Positions 1 through 7,651 of a stretch of DNA of 64,000 nt are shown one piece after another. How positions within the stretch are numbered: the first letter of the stretch is position 1; each line of letters starts with the position of its first letter. The translations under genes and the position numbers were made by a program. A model generated the notes under the pieces. It worked only from the letters and a program-made list of their open reading frames with translations, had not been told where the DNA came from and did not search any database. The DNA lies in assembly GCF_026340465.1 (NCBI RefSeq), contig NZ_JAPEPC010000002.1, forward strand, positions 310,001 through 374,000. Direction: 5' to 3'. The stretch comes from Streptomyces sp. NBC_01306 (lineage in GTDB: Bacteria > Actinomycetota > Actinomycetes > Streptomycetales > Streptomycetaceae).

Positions 1-1
1 C

Positions 2-658
2 AATTCCCACCGTGTCCTGCTGGACGAGGTGGAAGCCGCGGCACGCGGCTGCCCCGAGGTCGCGGACGCGGTGGCCGAACTCGTCGGCGACGAGGGCCAC
101 CAGGCGCTGCGGCTGTGGGTGCAGCCCATGGCTGCTGGGTCGCGTCCGCAGGAGGCGGCCGTGCGCACGCATCTCACCGAAGTGCTCGCCGCGCCGGCCC
201 TTCCCGCCACGATCACCTTCGTCGACCGGCTTGACCTGTCCGCGAACCTCAAGCCCGCCGCCCCAGGCGCGGGAGCACTCACCGCGTCTTCCCCCATCTC
301 GCTCGACGCCCGGCTCCACGACACCGCGGCCGCGGTGCTCGGCCACCCCGTCCCCGCCACGGCCAACTTCTTCGACGCCGGCTTCACCTCGATCACACTC
401 CTGCAATTCGGGGCAGAACTGAGCACCGTCCTCGGTCGGCGGGTGGAACCTCTCTGGCTGTTCCAGCACCCGAACCTGCGGGCGCTCACGGTCGCTCTCG
501 ACCTCACCGCCCACCCTCCTGCCGGGGCTGACGGCTCCCGTCACGGCACTCCGCCGCCTCACCACCCCAGAAGGCCCGGAGGGCAGGAGAGCCGCGAGCG
601 ACTGCGTGACGCCCGGCGCCGGGCCAGGCAGCAGCCCCCCACATCCACGGACCAGTGA
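2..658 (+). CDS. Adenylation-domain tail plus carrier protein (NRPS-like ligase), 5' truncated
   Basis: The reading frame is open from the window edge, so the start lies upstream. The first about 90 residues look like the small C-terminal subdomain of an AMP-forming ligase (an RVLLDEVEAA-type segment, later an NLKPA segment whose Lys is in the position of the A10 catalytic lysine). A carrier-protein domain follows (about residues 100-165), with the phosphopantetheine-type motif DAGFTSI whose Ser would carry the arm. The tail is basic and low-complexity (HHPRRPGG...ARRRARQQ) and there is no condensation or thioesterase domain after the carrier. The gene ends convergently 165 bases from the DUF35 gene, and I see nothing notable in between. 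The substrate cannot be told because the A-domain core is outside the window. Confidence 0.8.
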   Translation, partial: NSHRVLLDEVEAAARGCPEVADAVAELVGDEGHQALRLWVQPMAAGSRPQEAAVRTHLTEVLAAPALPATITFVDRLDLSANLKPAAPGAGALTASSPISLDARLHDTAAAVLGHPVPATANFFDAGFTSITLLQFGAELSTVLGRRVEPLWLFQHPNLRALTVALDLTAHPPAGADGSRHGTPPPHHPRRPGGQESRERLRDARRRARQQPPTSTDQ

Positions 659-823
659 TCGGAGGCCGGTTGGTGATGGTGGATCAGGTGACGCTCGGAC
701 TCGGCAGTCTGACGGAGGTCGCCGTATCCGGGCGGCCGGCACCGGGGCCGCTGCCCCGACCGGTGCGGCGCGATTGACTTCGCAGCATCAGGCACGCCTC
801 CCGGACAGGAAGGCAGGCCGCAC

Positions 824-1219
824 CTACTGGTTGCGGGTGCGGGCGCCCGTGTCACAGAGTTCGAGGACGACCTCGCCGGCCTTCGGACCCCCGCCGCCAT
901 CGGCACCGGCGACGGGACGCACGTGGGCACCCACCCACACGAGGTGCGGTGCGGCGCCCACGACGCGGCACCGGAACACGAAGCCCTCCGGGAACCGGAC
1001 GACGGACTCGTTGCGCGCCACCTCGGTGTACCGGTGCACGACGGTGGACCGCACCACTACCCCGTGGCCGTCACTGCGCTCCGCATCCATATCGCTGGAT
1101 GCGCACACCGGACACAGAAGCCTCCGGAACGAAGCGGTGCCGCACCAGCGGCAGCGCTGATACGACAACCCGGCTTCCTGTTGCGCCCCCGACGGGGCAC
1201 TCATCTCTGACTGGGACAC
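824..1219 (-). CDS. DUF35-type zinc-ribbon/OB-fold acyl-CoA-associated protein
   Basis: The protein has about 131 residues. An N-terminal rubredoxin-like zinc ribbon is visible as CxxC-x9-CxxC (CRWCG...LLCPVC), followed by a beta-rich OB-fold with the family-like stretch FPEGFVFRCRVVGAAPHLVW. DUF35 proteins act as accessory subunits of thiolases and other acyl-CoA enzymes; no thiolase partner is adjacent here. I prefer the GTG start at 1219 because GGAGGG (1232-1227) lies seven bases upstream. The inner ATG at 1204 has no comparable ribosome site, and an ATG inside the operator at 1279 is a leaderless alternative. The gene probably belongs to the regulon of the neighbouring TetR regulator, because a copy of the operator lies just upstream. 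Confidence 0.8.
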   Translation of the reverse strand: MSQSEMSAPSGAQQEAGLSYQRCRWCGTASFRRLLCPVCASSDMDAERSDGHGVVVRSTVVHRYTEVARNESVVRFPEGFVFRCRVVGAAPHLVWVGAHVRPVAGADGGGGPKAGEVVLELCDTGARTRNQ

Positions 1220-1276
1220 AGCTCGGCCCTCCGCACTCGACGGATGCGCCCGCATCGCGCGCCGGCGCATCCGCAC

Positions 1277-1317
1277 CATATGGCACTGAGTGCCGAGCAG
1301 TAAAGGTACTGAGTGCC
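1277..1317 (-). promoter_or_regulatory. TetR operator, copy 1 (upstream of DUF35 gene)
   Basis: This holds a perfect 13-base palindrome, GGCACTGAGTGCC (1282-1294), a degenerate copy, GGTACTGAGTGCC (1305-1317), and GTACCTTTAC read on the minus strand (1309-1300). Read toward the DUF35 gene it aligns over about 33 bases with the element at 2066-2097, including the terminal CATATG. That shared architecture on both sides of the TetR gene is why I call it an operator. Confidence 0.75.
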
Positions 1318-1325
1318 AAATATGG

Positions 1326-2027
1326 TCAGTCCTCGCCGAGAGCCGACTCGATCCTCTGCACCACACGCCACATGGGCGCGTCCTTCGAGGCGACCACGAC
1401 GACGATGTCCTCGCCCGCGGACCGGTCGCCGGCCTCCTCTCCCACCTCGGCCCAGGCCCGGCGTACGAGCCCGAGCGCATGGTCCACCGCCGCCTCGGGG
1501 TCTCCCTCTCCGCCCGAACGCAGCCATGAACGCAGGCCGTTGTTGTGCGCGGCGACCACCGCGGCGGCAATCACCTCGGCCCGCAGCGCACTGTCCGGGG
1601 CACCCTCGTAACGGGCCCGGAGGTATCCCGCCATCGTCCGCTCGTAGCGGCGTACCACTGACAGCTCATAGGTGCGCAGGCCTGGGACCTCACGGGTCAG
1701 GCGGTAGCGCTGGAGGGAGAATTCCGGGTTCTTCGCATACAGCCGCAGCACGAGCTTGGCCCCGTCGCACACCACCTGCACCGGGTCGCCGTCGGCCGCC
1801 TCCAGAAGTGCGGTCATGTCGGCGAGACAGCGCTCGTGATCGGGAAAGACCGCGTCCTCCTTGGAGGGGAAGTACCGGAAGAACGAGCGCCGTCCGACTC
1901 CCGCCCGAGCCACGATGTCGTCCACGGTCGTCTCTTCGAAACCCCGCTCCAGAAAGAGCTGGAACGCCGCCTCGGCCAGCACCTCCCGCATGGATGCCTT
2001 CTTGGCTGATCTGCGCACCTCGGTCAT
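1326..2027 (-). CDS. TetR-family transcriptional regulator
   Basis: A 233-residue regulator. The N-terminal TetR DNA-binding helices are clear (about residues 13-60: AAFQLFLERGFEETTVDDI ... ARAGVGRRSFFRYFPSKEDAV), followed by an all-helical ligand domain. The gene sits between two copies of one operator-like element, one facing etfBA and one facing the DUF35 gene. It is therefore likely autoregulated and likely controls both flanks. The link to etfBA and an acyl-CoA accessory protein suggests an acyl-CoA or fatty-acid-derived ligand, which is inference. The ATG at 2027 gives a normal N-terminus for the family. Confidence 0.92.
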   Translation of the reverse strand: MTEVRRSAKKASMREVLAEAAFQLFLERGFEETTVDDIVARAGVGRRSFFRYFPSKEDAVFPDHERCLADMTALLEAADGDPVQVVCDGAKLVLRLYAKNPEFSLQRYRLTREVPGLRTYELSVVRRYERTMAGYLRARYEGAPDSALRAEVIAAAVVAAHNNGLRSWLRSGGEGDPEAAVDHALGLVRRAWAEVGEEAGDRSAGEDIVVVVASKDAPMWRVVQRIESALGED

Positions 2028-2065
2028 GCCGGGAACCTAACACCAGGCGGCCCGGAGAGCACTGC

Positions 2066-2097
2066 GTACCTTTACAGAGGGTACTGAGTGCCATATG
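2066..2097 (+). promoter_or_regulatory. TetR operator, copy 2 (tetR/etfB intergenic)
   Basis: The order is GTACCTTTAC (2066-2075), GGTACTGAGTGCC (2080-2092) and CATATG (2092-2097). It matches copy 1 in orientation relative to the downstream gene. It lies between the TetR start (2027) and the etfB start (2135), so it could control both divergent transcripts. Confidence 0.75.
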
Positions 2098-2134
2098 TTC
2101 TCTTCAGATGGTGCCCCCAGCTAGGAGAGCCGGC

Positions 2135-2920
2135 GTGAGCTTGAGGATCGTTGTCTGTGTGAAGTACGTGCCCGATGCCACTGGTGACCGGCATTTCGCC
2201 GATGACCTGACGCTGGACCGTGAGGATGTCGACGGGCTGCTGTCGGAGCTCGACGAGTACGCGGTGGAGCAGGCGCTCCAGATCGCGGGCGAGGCCGACG
2301 ACGCGGAGATCACTGTTCTGACGGTGGGTCCTGAGGATGCGAAGGACGCGTTGCGCAAGGCGTTGTCGATGGGTGCGGACAAGGCTGTTCATGTCGAGGA
2401 CGACGATCTGCATGGCACGGATGTGATGGGTACGTCGCTGGTGCTCGCGAAGGCGATCGAGAAGACCGGGTATGACCTGGTGGTCTGTGGGATGGCGTCG
2501 ACGGACGGCACGATGGGTGTGCTTCCGGCGCTGCTCGCCGAGCGGCTCGGGGTCCCGCAGGTGACGCTGCTGTCGGAGGTGTCGGTCGATGGCACCACGG
2601 TCAGGGGCCGCCGTGACGGTGACACGGCCAGTGAGCAGCTGGAGGCGTCGCTGCCGGCTGTGGTGTCGGTGACGGACCAGTCGGGTGAGGCCCGCTATCC
2701 GTCGTTCAAGGGGATCATGGCGGCGAAGAAGAAGCCGGTTCAGTCGCTGGATCTGGAGGATCTGGACCTGGAGGCCGGTGTGGTCGGTCTGGAGGGTGCG
2801 TGGACCCGGGTCGATTCGGCGGCGCAGCGTCCGGCGCGTACCGCGGGCACGATCGTCAAGGACGAGGGCGAGGGCGGCAAGCAGCTGGCTGAGTACCTCG
2901 CGGGCCAGAAGTTCATCTGA
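2135..2920 (+). CDS. etfB: Electron transfer flavoprotein beta subunit
   Basis: A 261-residue EtfB, the AMP-binding subunit of the FAD-containing heterodimer that carries electrons from acyl-CoA and related dehydrogenases to the quinone pool. Family features are the N-terminal IVVCVKYVPD, the segment SELDEYAVEQALQI, the motif VVCGMASTDGTMGVLPALLAE and the recognition-loop region RYPSFKGIMAAKKKPV. The GTG start at 2135 is six bases after GGAGA. The etfA gene follows after 74 bases in the same direction. The operator at 2066-2097 suggests control by the divergent TetR. Codon use in etfBA has somewhat more third-position T than the neighbours. Confidence 0.97.
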   Translation: MSLRIVVCVKYVPDATGDRHFADDLTLDREDVDGLLSELDEYAVEQALQIAGEADDAEITVLTVGPEDAKDALRKALSMGADKAVHVEDDDLHGTDVMGTSLVLAKAIEKTGYDLVVCGMASTDGTMGVLPALLAERLGVPQVTLLSEVSVDGTTVRGRRDGDTASEQLEASLPAVVSVTDQSGEARYPSFKGIMAAKKKPVQSLDLEDLDLEAGVVGLEGAWTRVDSAAQRPARTAGTIVKDEGEGGKQLAEYLAGQKFI

Positions 2921-2994
2921 GGCCCTCCCGTCCCCCTCATCCGCCCTCTGACTCATCCGCCCCTGATTCTTCGTATGCGCAGGAGAGCAATTCC

Positions 2995-3957
2995 ATGGCT
3001 GAAGTTCTCGTCTATGTCGATCACCTCGACGGTGTTGTCCGCAAGCCCACTCTGGAGCTTCTGACGCTGGCCCGCCGGATCGGTGATCCGGTCGCTGTCG
3101 CGCTGGGCGCCGGCGCCCCCGACACGGCTACCGTGCTTGCTGAGCACGGTGCGGTGAAGGTCCTGACCGCTGAGGCTCCCGAGTTCGCCGACTATCTGGT
3201 CGTGCCGAAGGTGGACGCCCTGCAGGCCGCGTGTGAGGCGGTGTCGCCGGTCGCGGTGCTGGTTCCGTCCTCGGCCGAGGGCAAGGAGATCGCTGCGCGT
3301 CTCGCGGTGCGTATCGGCTCCGGGATCATCACTGATGCCACTGATCTGGAGGCCGGTGACGGTGGCCCGGTCGCCACGCAGTCGGCGTTCGCCGCGTCGT
3401 TCACGACCAAGTCCCGTGTCTCCAAGGGCACTCCGGTGATCACGGTCAAGCCGAACTCGGCGCCGGTCGAGGCGGCCCCGGCCGCGGGCACCGTGGAGGC
3501 GCTGAGCGTGTCCTTCGGTGAGAAGGCCACCGGTACGAAGGTCGTCTCGCGTACTGCGCGGGAGTCGACCGGGCGTCCGGAGCTGACCGAGGCCGCGATC
3601 GTGGTCTCGGGCGGGCGTGGGGTCAACGGTGCGGAGAACTTCCACATCATCGAGGCGCTCGCCGACTCGCTCGGTGCCGCTGTCGGTGCTTCGCGCGCGG
3701 CGGTGGACGCGGGCTGGTACCCGCACTCCAACCAGGTCGGCCAGACCGGCAAGTCGGTATCCCCGCAGCTCTACATCGCCAACGGGATCTCCGGCGCGAT
3801 CCAGCACCGGGCCGGTATGCAGACCTCGAAGACCATCGTCGCCGTCAACAAGGACGCCGAAGCCCCGATCTTCGACCTCGTCGACTACGGCATCGTCGGC
3901 GACCTCTTCCAGGTCGTCCCGCAACTCACCGAAGAGATCACCACCCGCAAGGGCTGA
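2995..3957 (+). CDS. etfA: Electron transfer flavoprotein alpha subunit
   Basis: A 320-residue EtfA, the FAD-binding partner of EtfB. The C-terminal FAD domain carries the family signature: GASRAAVDAGWYPHSNQVGQ, then TGKSV, LYIANGISGAIQH and GMQTSKTIVAVNKD. The N-terminal domain has the usual VEVDHLDG-like start (LVYVDHLDGVVRKPTLELL). The ATG at 2995 follows AGGAG (2981-2985). It is co-directional with etfB and ends in a strong hairpin at 3962-3996, so etfBA is a two-gene unit. Confidence 0.97.
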   Translation: MAEVLVYVDHLDGVVRKPTLELLTLARRIGDPVAVALGAGAPDTATVLAEHGAVKVLTAEAPEFADYLVVPKVDALQAACEAVSPVAVLVPSSAEGKEIAARLAVRIGSGIITDATDLEAGDGGPVATQSAFAASFTTKSRVSKGTPVITVKPNSAPVEAAPAAGTVEALSVSFGEKATGTKVVSRTARESTGRPELTEAAIVVSGGRGVNGAENFHIIEALADSLGAAVGASRAAVDAGWYPHSNQVGQTGKSVSPQLYIANGISGAIQHRAGMQTSKTIVAVNKDAEAPIFDLVDYGIVGDLFQVVPQLTEEITTRKG

Positions 3958-3961
3958 ATCC

Positions 3962-3996
3962 TCACCGACACGGGCCGCCGCGGTCCGTGTCGGTGA
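3962..3996 (+). terminator. Hairpin terminator after etfA
   Basis: A perfect 12-base stem (TCACCGACACGG paired with CCGTGTCGGTGA) with an 11-base loop, placed five bases after the etfA stop and before the convergent gene ending at 4049. It could serve both strands. There is no U-tract, as is common in Streptomyces. Confidence 0.8.
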
Positions 3997-4048
3997 AGTC
4001 CTGCCGGACGTCCATGTCGTACCGGGCGCCCGGCATCACGGCGGCCCG

Positions 4049-4615
4049 TCAACTGTCGCAGGTGCCCCGGTCCGTGGCCTCCAGGGCGAAGTCGGCCACC
4101 AGGTTCTGCTCGTCCACGGCGAAGCGGTAGCGCTCACCGGGTGTGCCGCCGGGGACGGGAGTCTCGAAGATGAAGTCGCCGACCTTCGTCAGCCGCGGAT
4201 AGGCGGCCTTGACCCGGGCCAGGCCGGTGCCCATGGTGATCCCTTCGGGCGTACGGATCAGGTTCGTCCCGGTGATCACCACCACCCCCTTGCGGGGCTC
4301 GATGAAGACGCCGCCGCCCAGGTTCGGCTTCCCCTCACTGGCGGCGAGGCGGTAGAAGTCGCAGCCGGGAGTGGTCTGCTTGTTGACCAGCAGGCCGGTC
4401 TTCTCCGCATCGCGTTCGGACTGTCCGAGCTGGATGCCCTTGTAACCGTCCGGGCCCAGGACGCCGCCGGGCGCCGTGGCCGTCCCGGACGTCCCCGTCG
4501 CGGCCGTGGCCGTCGCGGCCGTGGCCGTCGCGGCCGTGGCCGTCGCGGTGCCGAGTGTTCCGAGCAGCAGCAGACCGGCTGCCACCGCGGTCGCGGTCCT
4601 GGTGAGACGCTTCAT
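4049..4615 (-). CDS. Secreted protein of unknown function
   Basis: About 188 residues. The N-terminus is a Sec-type signal (MKRLTRTATAVAAGLLLLG...), followed by a low-complexity Ala/Thr stretch built from a repeated AATAT unit. A mature domain starts near GPDGYKGIQLGQS. It contains two Cys residues that could form a disulfide (TPGCDFY and the C-terminal DRGTCDS) and regularly spaced beta-like segments. I do not recognise the family. I choose ATG 4615 over 4633 because GGAG precedes it by eight bases and the signal peptide then begins with MKR. No neighbour suggests its role. Confidence 0.75.
   Translation of the reverse strand: MKRLTRTATAVAAGLLLLGTLGTATATAATATAATATAATGTSGTATAPGGVLGPDGYKGIQLGQSERDAEKTGLLVNKQTTPGCDFYRLAASEGKPNLGGGVFIEPRKGVVVITGTNLIRTPEGITMGTGLARVKAAYPRLTKVGDFIFETPVPGGTPGERYRFAVDEQNLVADFALEATDRGTCDS
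4497..4550. repeat. 15-bp tandem repeat inside the secreted protein gene
   Basis: The unit GTCGCGGCCGTGGCC is repeated about 3.6 times (4497-4511, 4512-4526, 4527-4541, partial to 4550). It is in frame and encodes the Ala/Thr linker just after the signal peptide, so copy-number change would alter only linker length. Confidence 0.85.
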
Positions 4616-4747
4616 CGTGAGAGCTCCGTCCATCTCGGGGCGCGGGCCGTGCGGCGGTGCACGACCGTGTCGCCGGTGACCTGTGCCGGAAGGAGTCCGG
4701 GGGCCCGGCGCGCAGCGGACACCATCTGCTCAGTATGGGCACGACTG

Positions 4748-4862
4748 ATCACGTGATAGTGGCATTTAGGCCATCCGGAAGCCGGGGCCGATGAGGGGTC
4801 GTGGACCGAGCGGCCGGTGGAAACCGGCGATCCGGCCCGATCGGAACAAGAGGCTCTAGACT
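4748..4862 (+). promoter_or_regulatory. Probable metE promoter region
   Basis: The stretch between the secreted-protein gene (start 4615) and the riboswitch has no credible gene. It contains a perfect 10-base palindrome, ATCACGTGAT (4748-4757), and a Streptomyces-type -10 hexamer, TAGACT (4857-4862), whose predicted start point lies at the first bases of the riboswitch. I could not identify a convincing -35. Confidence 0.45.
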
Positions 4863-5066
4863 GTCTGGTGCAACTGGTTCGCCCCGTCCGCCAGGCGGGA
4901 TGCGTCGTAAGAGGGAACCCGGTGGAATTCCGGGACTGCCCCGCAGCGGTGAGTGGGAACGACCGCCGTCATACGCACTGGGCCCGGCCGGGTCTGGGAA
5001 GCGACGGCCAGTAGGTGGATGCCCTTCCGAGGGTGACCGTGCCCGCAAGTCCGAAGACCTGCCTGT
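4863..5066 (+). ncRNA. Cobalamin (B12) riboswitch
   Basis: The conserved core of the cobalamin aptamer is readable in order: GGTGC near the 5' end, AAGAGGGAACCCGGTG (about 4909-4924), the B12-box-like GACTGCCCCGCAGCGGTGAG (4933 on), TGGGAAGCGACGGCCAGTAGG, and the 3' boundary GCCCGCAAGTCCGAAGACCT followed by GCC (5041-5063). The leader continues about 175 bases to the metE start at 5242, with a GC-rich stretch (5111-5172) that can fold and may form the expression platform. Adenosylcobalamin would shut off the B12-independent enzyme downstream, as known for Streptomyces metE. Confidence 0.95.
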
Positions 5067-5241
5067 TGCCCGTGCGCGACCGATCGCGTGCGGATATCCC
5101 GGTGACCTCGTGGGCGGGTCGGCGTACATACCGGCGGACGGCCGTGCCTCGTGGCGCGCGCGGACCGCCCGGTTCGTCACCCCTTCGCGCTCGCGTCCCG
5201 TCTCCGGGATCTCAAGGAGTCATCTCGCGAAGGAGATTTCC

Positions 5242-7566
5242 GTGACATCGAAGCCCGCAGCCGCGGCAGCACGGGCCACCGTGTACGGCTACCCCCGACA
5301 GGGCCCGAACCGGGAACTGAAGAAGGCCATCGAGGGCTACTGGCAGGGCCGCACCAGCGCCGACGACCTCCGCGAGACCGCCGCAGGTCTGCGCCGGTCG
5401 AACTGGCAGCGTCTGGCGGAATCCGGCATCCATGAGGTCCCCACCGGTGACTTCTCGTACTACGACCATGTCCTGGACACCAGCGTGATGGTCGGCGCGG
5501 TCCCGGAGCGGCACCGAAAGGCCGTCGAAACCGACCCGCTCGACGGTTACTTCGCGATGGCACGCGGGACCCAGGAGCTGGCGCCGCTGGAGATGACCAA
5601 GTGGTTCGACACCAACTACCACTACCTGGTACCCGAACTGGGCCCTGACACGGAGTTCGCCGCGGACTCCACCCAGCAGACCGGGCAGCTCAGGGAGGCG
5701 ATCGCCCTCGGGCTCGCCGCCCGTCCCGTACTCGTCGGCCCGGTCACCTATCTGCTGCTGGCCAAGCCGGCCCCGGGCGTCGCAGCGGACTTCGAACCGC
5801 TGACCCTGCTGGACCGGCTGCTGCCCGTCTACGCCGAGGTACTCGCCGATCTGCGGTCGGCGGGCGCGGAGTGGGTCCAGCTGGACGAGCCGGCTCTTGT
5901 CCAGGACCGCACCCCCGCAGACCTGAACGCCGCCGCACGCGCCTACCGTGAACTCGGCTCGCTCACCGACCGTCCCAAGCTGCTGGTCGCGTCCTACTTC
6001 GACCGCCTCGGCGATGCACTGCCCGTCCTGGCCAAGGCCCCGGTGGAGGGCCTCGCGCTGGACTTCACCGGCGCAGCCGCGGCCAACATCGGCGCACTCG
6101 CCGCCGTCGGCGGACTGCCCGGCAAGCGCCTGGTCGCCGGCGTGGTCGACGGGCGCAACATCTGGGTCAACGACCTGGAGAAGTCGCTCACCACGCTGGG
6201 AACCCTGCTGGGGCTGGCCGACCGGGTGGACGTCTCCGCCTCCTGCTCGCTCCTGCATGTGCCGCTCGACGCGTCCGCCGAACGGGACATCGACCCGCAG
6301 ATCCTGCGCTGGCTCGCCTTCGCCCGGCAGAAGACCGCGGAGATCGCGACCCTCGCCAGGGGAATCAGTCAGGGAACCGGCGCGATCACCGCCGAACTGG
6401 CCGTCAACCGGGCCGCCCTGGCCTCCCGGGCCGACTCGGCGATCACCCGCGATCCTGCCGTACGGGCCAGGGCCGCCGCGGTCACGGAGGCCGACGCGCA
6501 CCGCCCCCAGCCGTACTCCGAGCGGGCCGTCGCCCAGCGCGCCGCTCTCGGGCTGCCGCTCCTGCCGACCACCACCATCGGCTCCTTCCCGCAGACCACG
6601 GAACTGCGCACGGCCCGCGCGGACCTGCGGAACCGGCGCATCGATGCCGCCGGCTACGAGGAACGCGTCAAAGCCGAGATCCAGCACGTGATCGCCTTCC
6701 AGGAGAAGACGGGCCTTGACGTCCTGGTGCACGGCGAGCCGGAGCGCAACGACATGGTCCAGTACTTCGCCGAACGGCTGACCGGCTATCTGGCCACGCA
6801 GCAGGGCTGGGTGCAGTCGTACGGGACCCGCTATGTCCGTCCGCCGATCCTCGCCGGCGACATCTCCCGCCCCGAACCGATGACGGTCCGCTGGACGACG
6901 TACGCCCAGTCCCTGACCGGCCGCCCCGTCAAGGGCATGCTCACCGGTCCGGTCACCATGCTCGCCTGGTCCTTCGTCCGGGACGACCAGCCGCTCGGCG
7001 ACACCGCACGCCAGGTCGCCCTGGCCCTCCGCGACGAGGTCAACGACCTCGAAACCGCAGGGACTTCGGTCATCCAGGTCGACGAGCCCGCACTGCGCGA
7101 GACACTGCCGCTGCGGGCCGCCGACCGGCCCGCGTACCTGGACTGGGCCACCGAGTCCTTCCGGCTCACCACCAGCGGCGTCCGCCCGGACACCCAGATC
7201 CACACCCATATGTGCTACGCGGAGTTCGGCGACATCGTCCAGGCCATCGACGACCTCGACGCCGACGTCATCAGCCTGGAGGCCGCCCGCTCCCACATGC
7301 AGGTCGCCCGCGAACTCGCCGAACACGGCTACCCGCGCGAGGCGGGACCCGGCGTGTACGACATCCACTCCCCGCGCGTGCCGAGCGTCGAGGAAGCAGC
7401 AGCCCTCCTCCGCAAGGGCCTTGAGGCCATCCCGGCCGAGCGGCTATGGGTGAACCCGGACTGCGGGCTCAAGACCCGCGGCTGGCCCGAGACCCGGACG
7501 TCGCTGGAGAACCTCGTCACCGCCGCCCGCGCGGTCCGTTCCGAACTGGCCACCGGGGGCGCCTGA
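5242..7566 (+). CDS. metE: Cobalamin-independent methionine synthase
   Basis: A 774-residue MetE (5-methyltetrahydropteroyltriglutamate-homocysteine methyltransferase), full length for the family with N- and C-terminal barrels. The N-terminus has the typical GYPRQGPNRELKKAIEGYW. The zinc site is visible in the C-terminal half as HTHMCYAEF and NPDCGLKTRGW. The folate/homocysteine region includes TTTIGSFPQT and GMLTGPVTML. The GTG at 5242 follows AGGAGA (5231-5236); upstream in-frame codons belong to the riboswitch leader. Expression should fall when B12 is abundant, when a B12-dependent MetH elsewhere could replace it. It ends at a hairpin convergent with the aldo/keto reductase. Confidence 0.97.
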   Translation: MTSKPAAAAARATVYGYPRQGPNRELKKAIEGYWQGRTSADDLRETAAGLRRSNWQRLAESGIHEVPTGDFSYYDHVLDTSVMVGAVPERHRKAVETDPLDGYFAMARGTQELAPLEMTKWFDTNYHYLVPELGPDTEFAADSTQQTGQLREAIALGLAARPVLVGPVTYLLLAKPAPGVAADFEPLTLLDRLLPVYAEVLADLRSAGAEWVQLDEPALVQDRTPADLNAAARAYRELGSLTDRPKLLVASYFDRLGDALPVLAKAPVEGLALDFTGAAAANIGALAAVGGLPGKRLVAGVVDGRNIWVNDLEKSLTTLGTLLGLADRVDVSASCSLLHVPLDASAERDIDPQILRWLAFARQKTAEIATLARGISQGTGAITAELAVNRAALASRADSAITRDPAVRARAAAVTEADAHRPQPYSERAVAQRAALGLPLLPTTTIGSFPQTTELRTARADLRNRRIDAAGYEERVKAEIQHVIAFQEKTGLDVLVHGEPERNDMVQYFAERLTGYLATQQGWVQSYGTRYVRPPILAGDISRPEPMTVRWTTYAQSLTGRPVKGMLTGPVTMLAWSFVRDDQPLGDTARQVALALRDEVNDLETAGTSVIQVDEPALRETLPLRAADRPAYLDWATESFRLTTSGVRPDTQIHTHMCYAEFGDIVQAIDDLDADVISLEAARSHMQVARELAEHGYPREAGPGVYDIHSPRVPSVEEAAALLRKGLEAIPAERLWVNPDCGLKTRGWPETRTSLENLVTAARAVRSELATGGA

Positions 7567-7574
7567 CCGGTCAC

Positions 7575-7612
7575 GGGGCCGGGCCGGACACCCTGCTGTC
7601 CGGTCCGGCCCC
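7575..7612. terminator. Bidirectional hairpin between metE and aldo/keto reductase
   Basis: A 16-base stem with one G-T pair (GGGGCCGGGCCGGACA with TGTCCGGTCCGGCCCC) lies nine bases after the metE stop, between two convergent genes. Confidence 0.75.
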
Positions 7613-7651
7613 GGCGTACGGGCGCGCGGCTTCTCCCGGGACCCCCACAGG

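Noticed and set aside
2..658. Evidence for a large NRPS cluster
   Set aside because: Only one A-domain tail and one carrier are visible, and the following genes are not biosynthetic. The rest, if any, lies outside the window.
4801..5241. Upstream in-frame extension of metE
   Set aside because: This stretch is the cobalamin riboswitch leader; homology to MetE begins just after GTG 5242.
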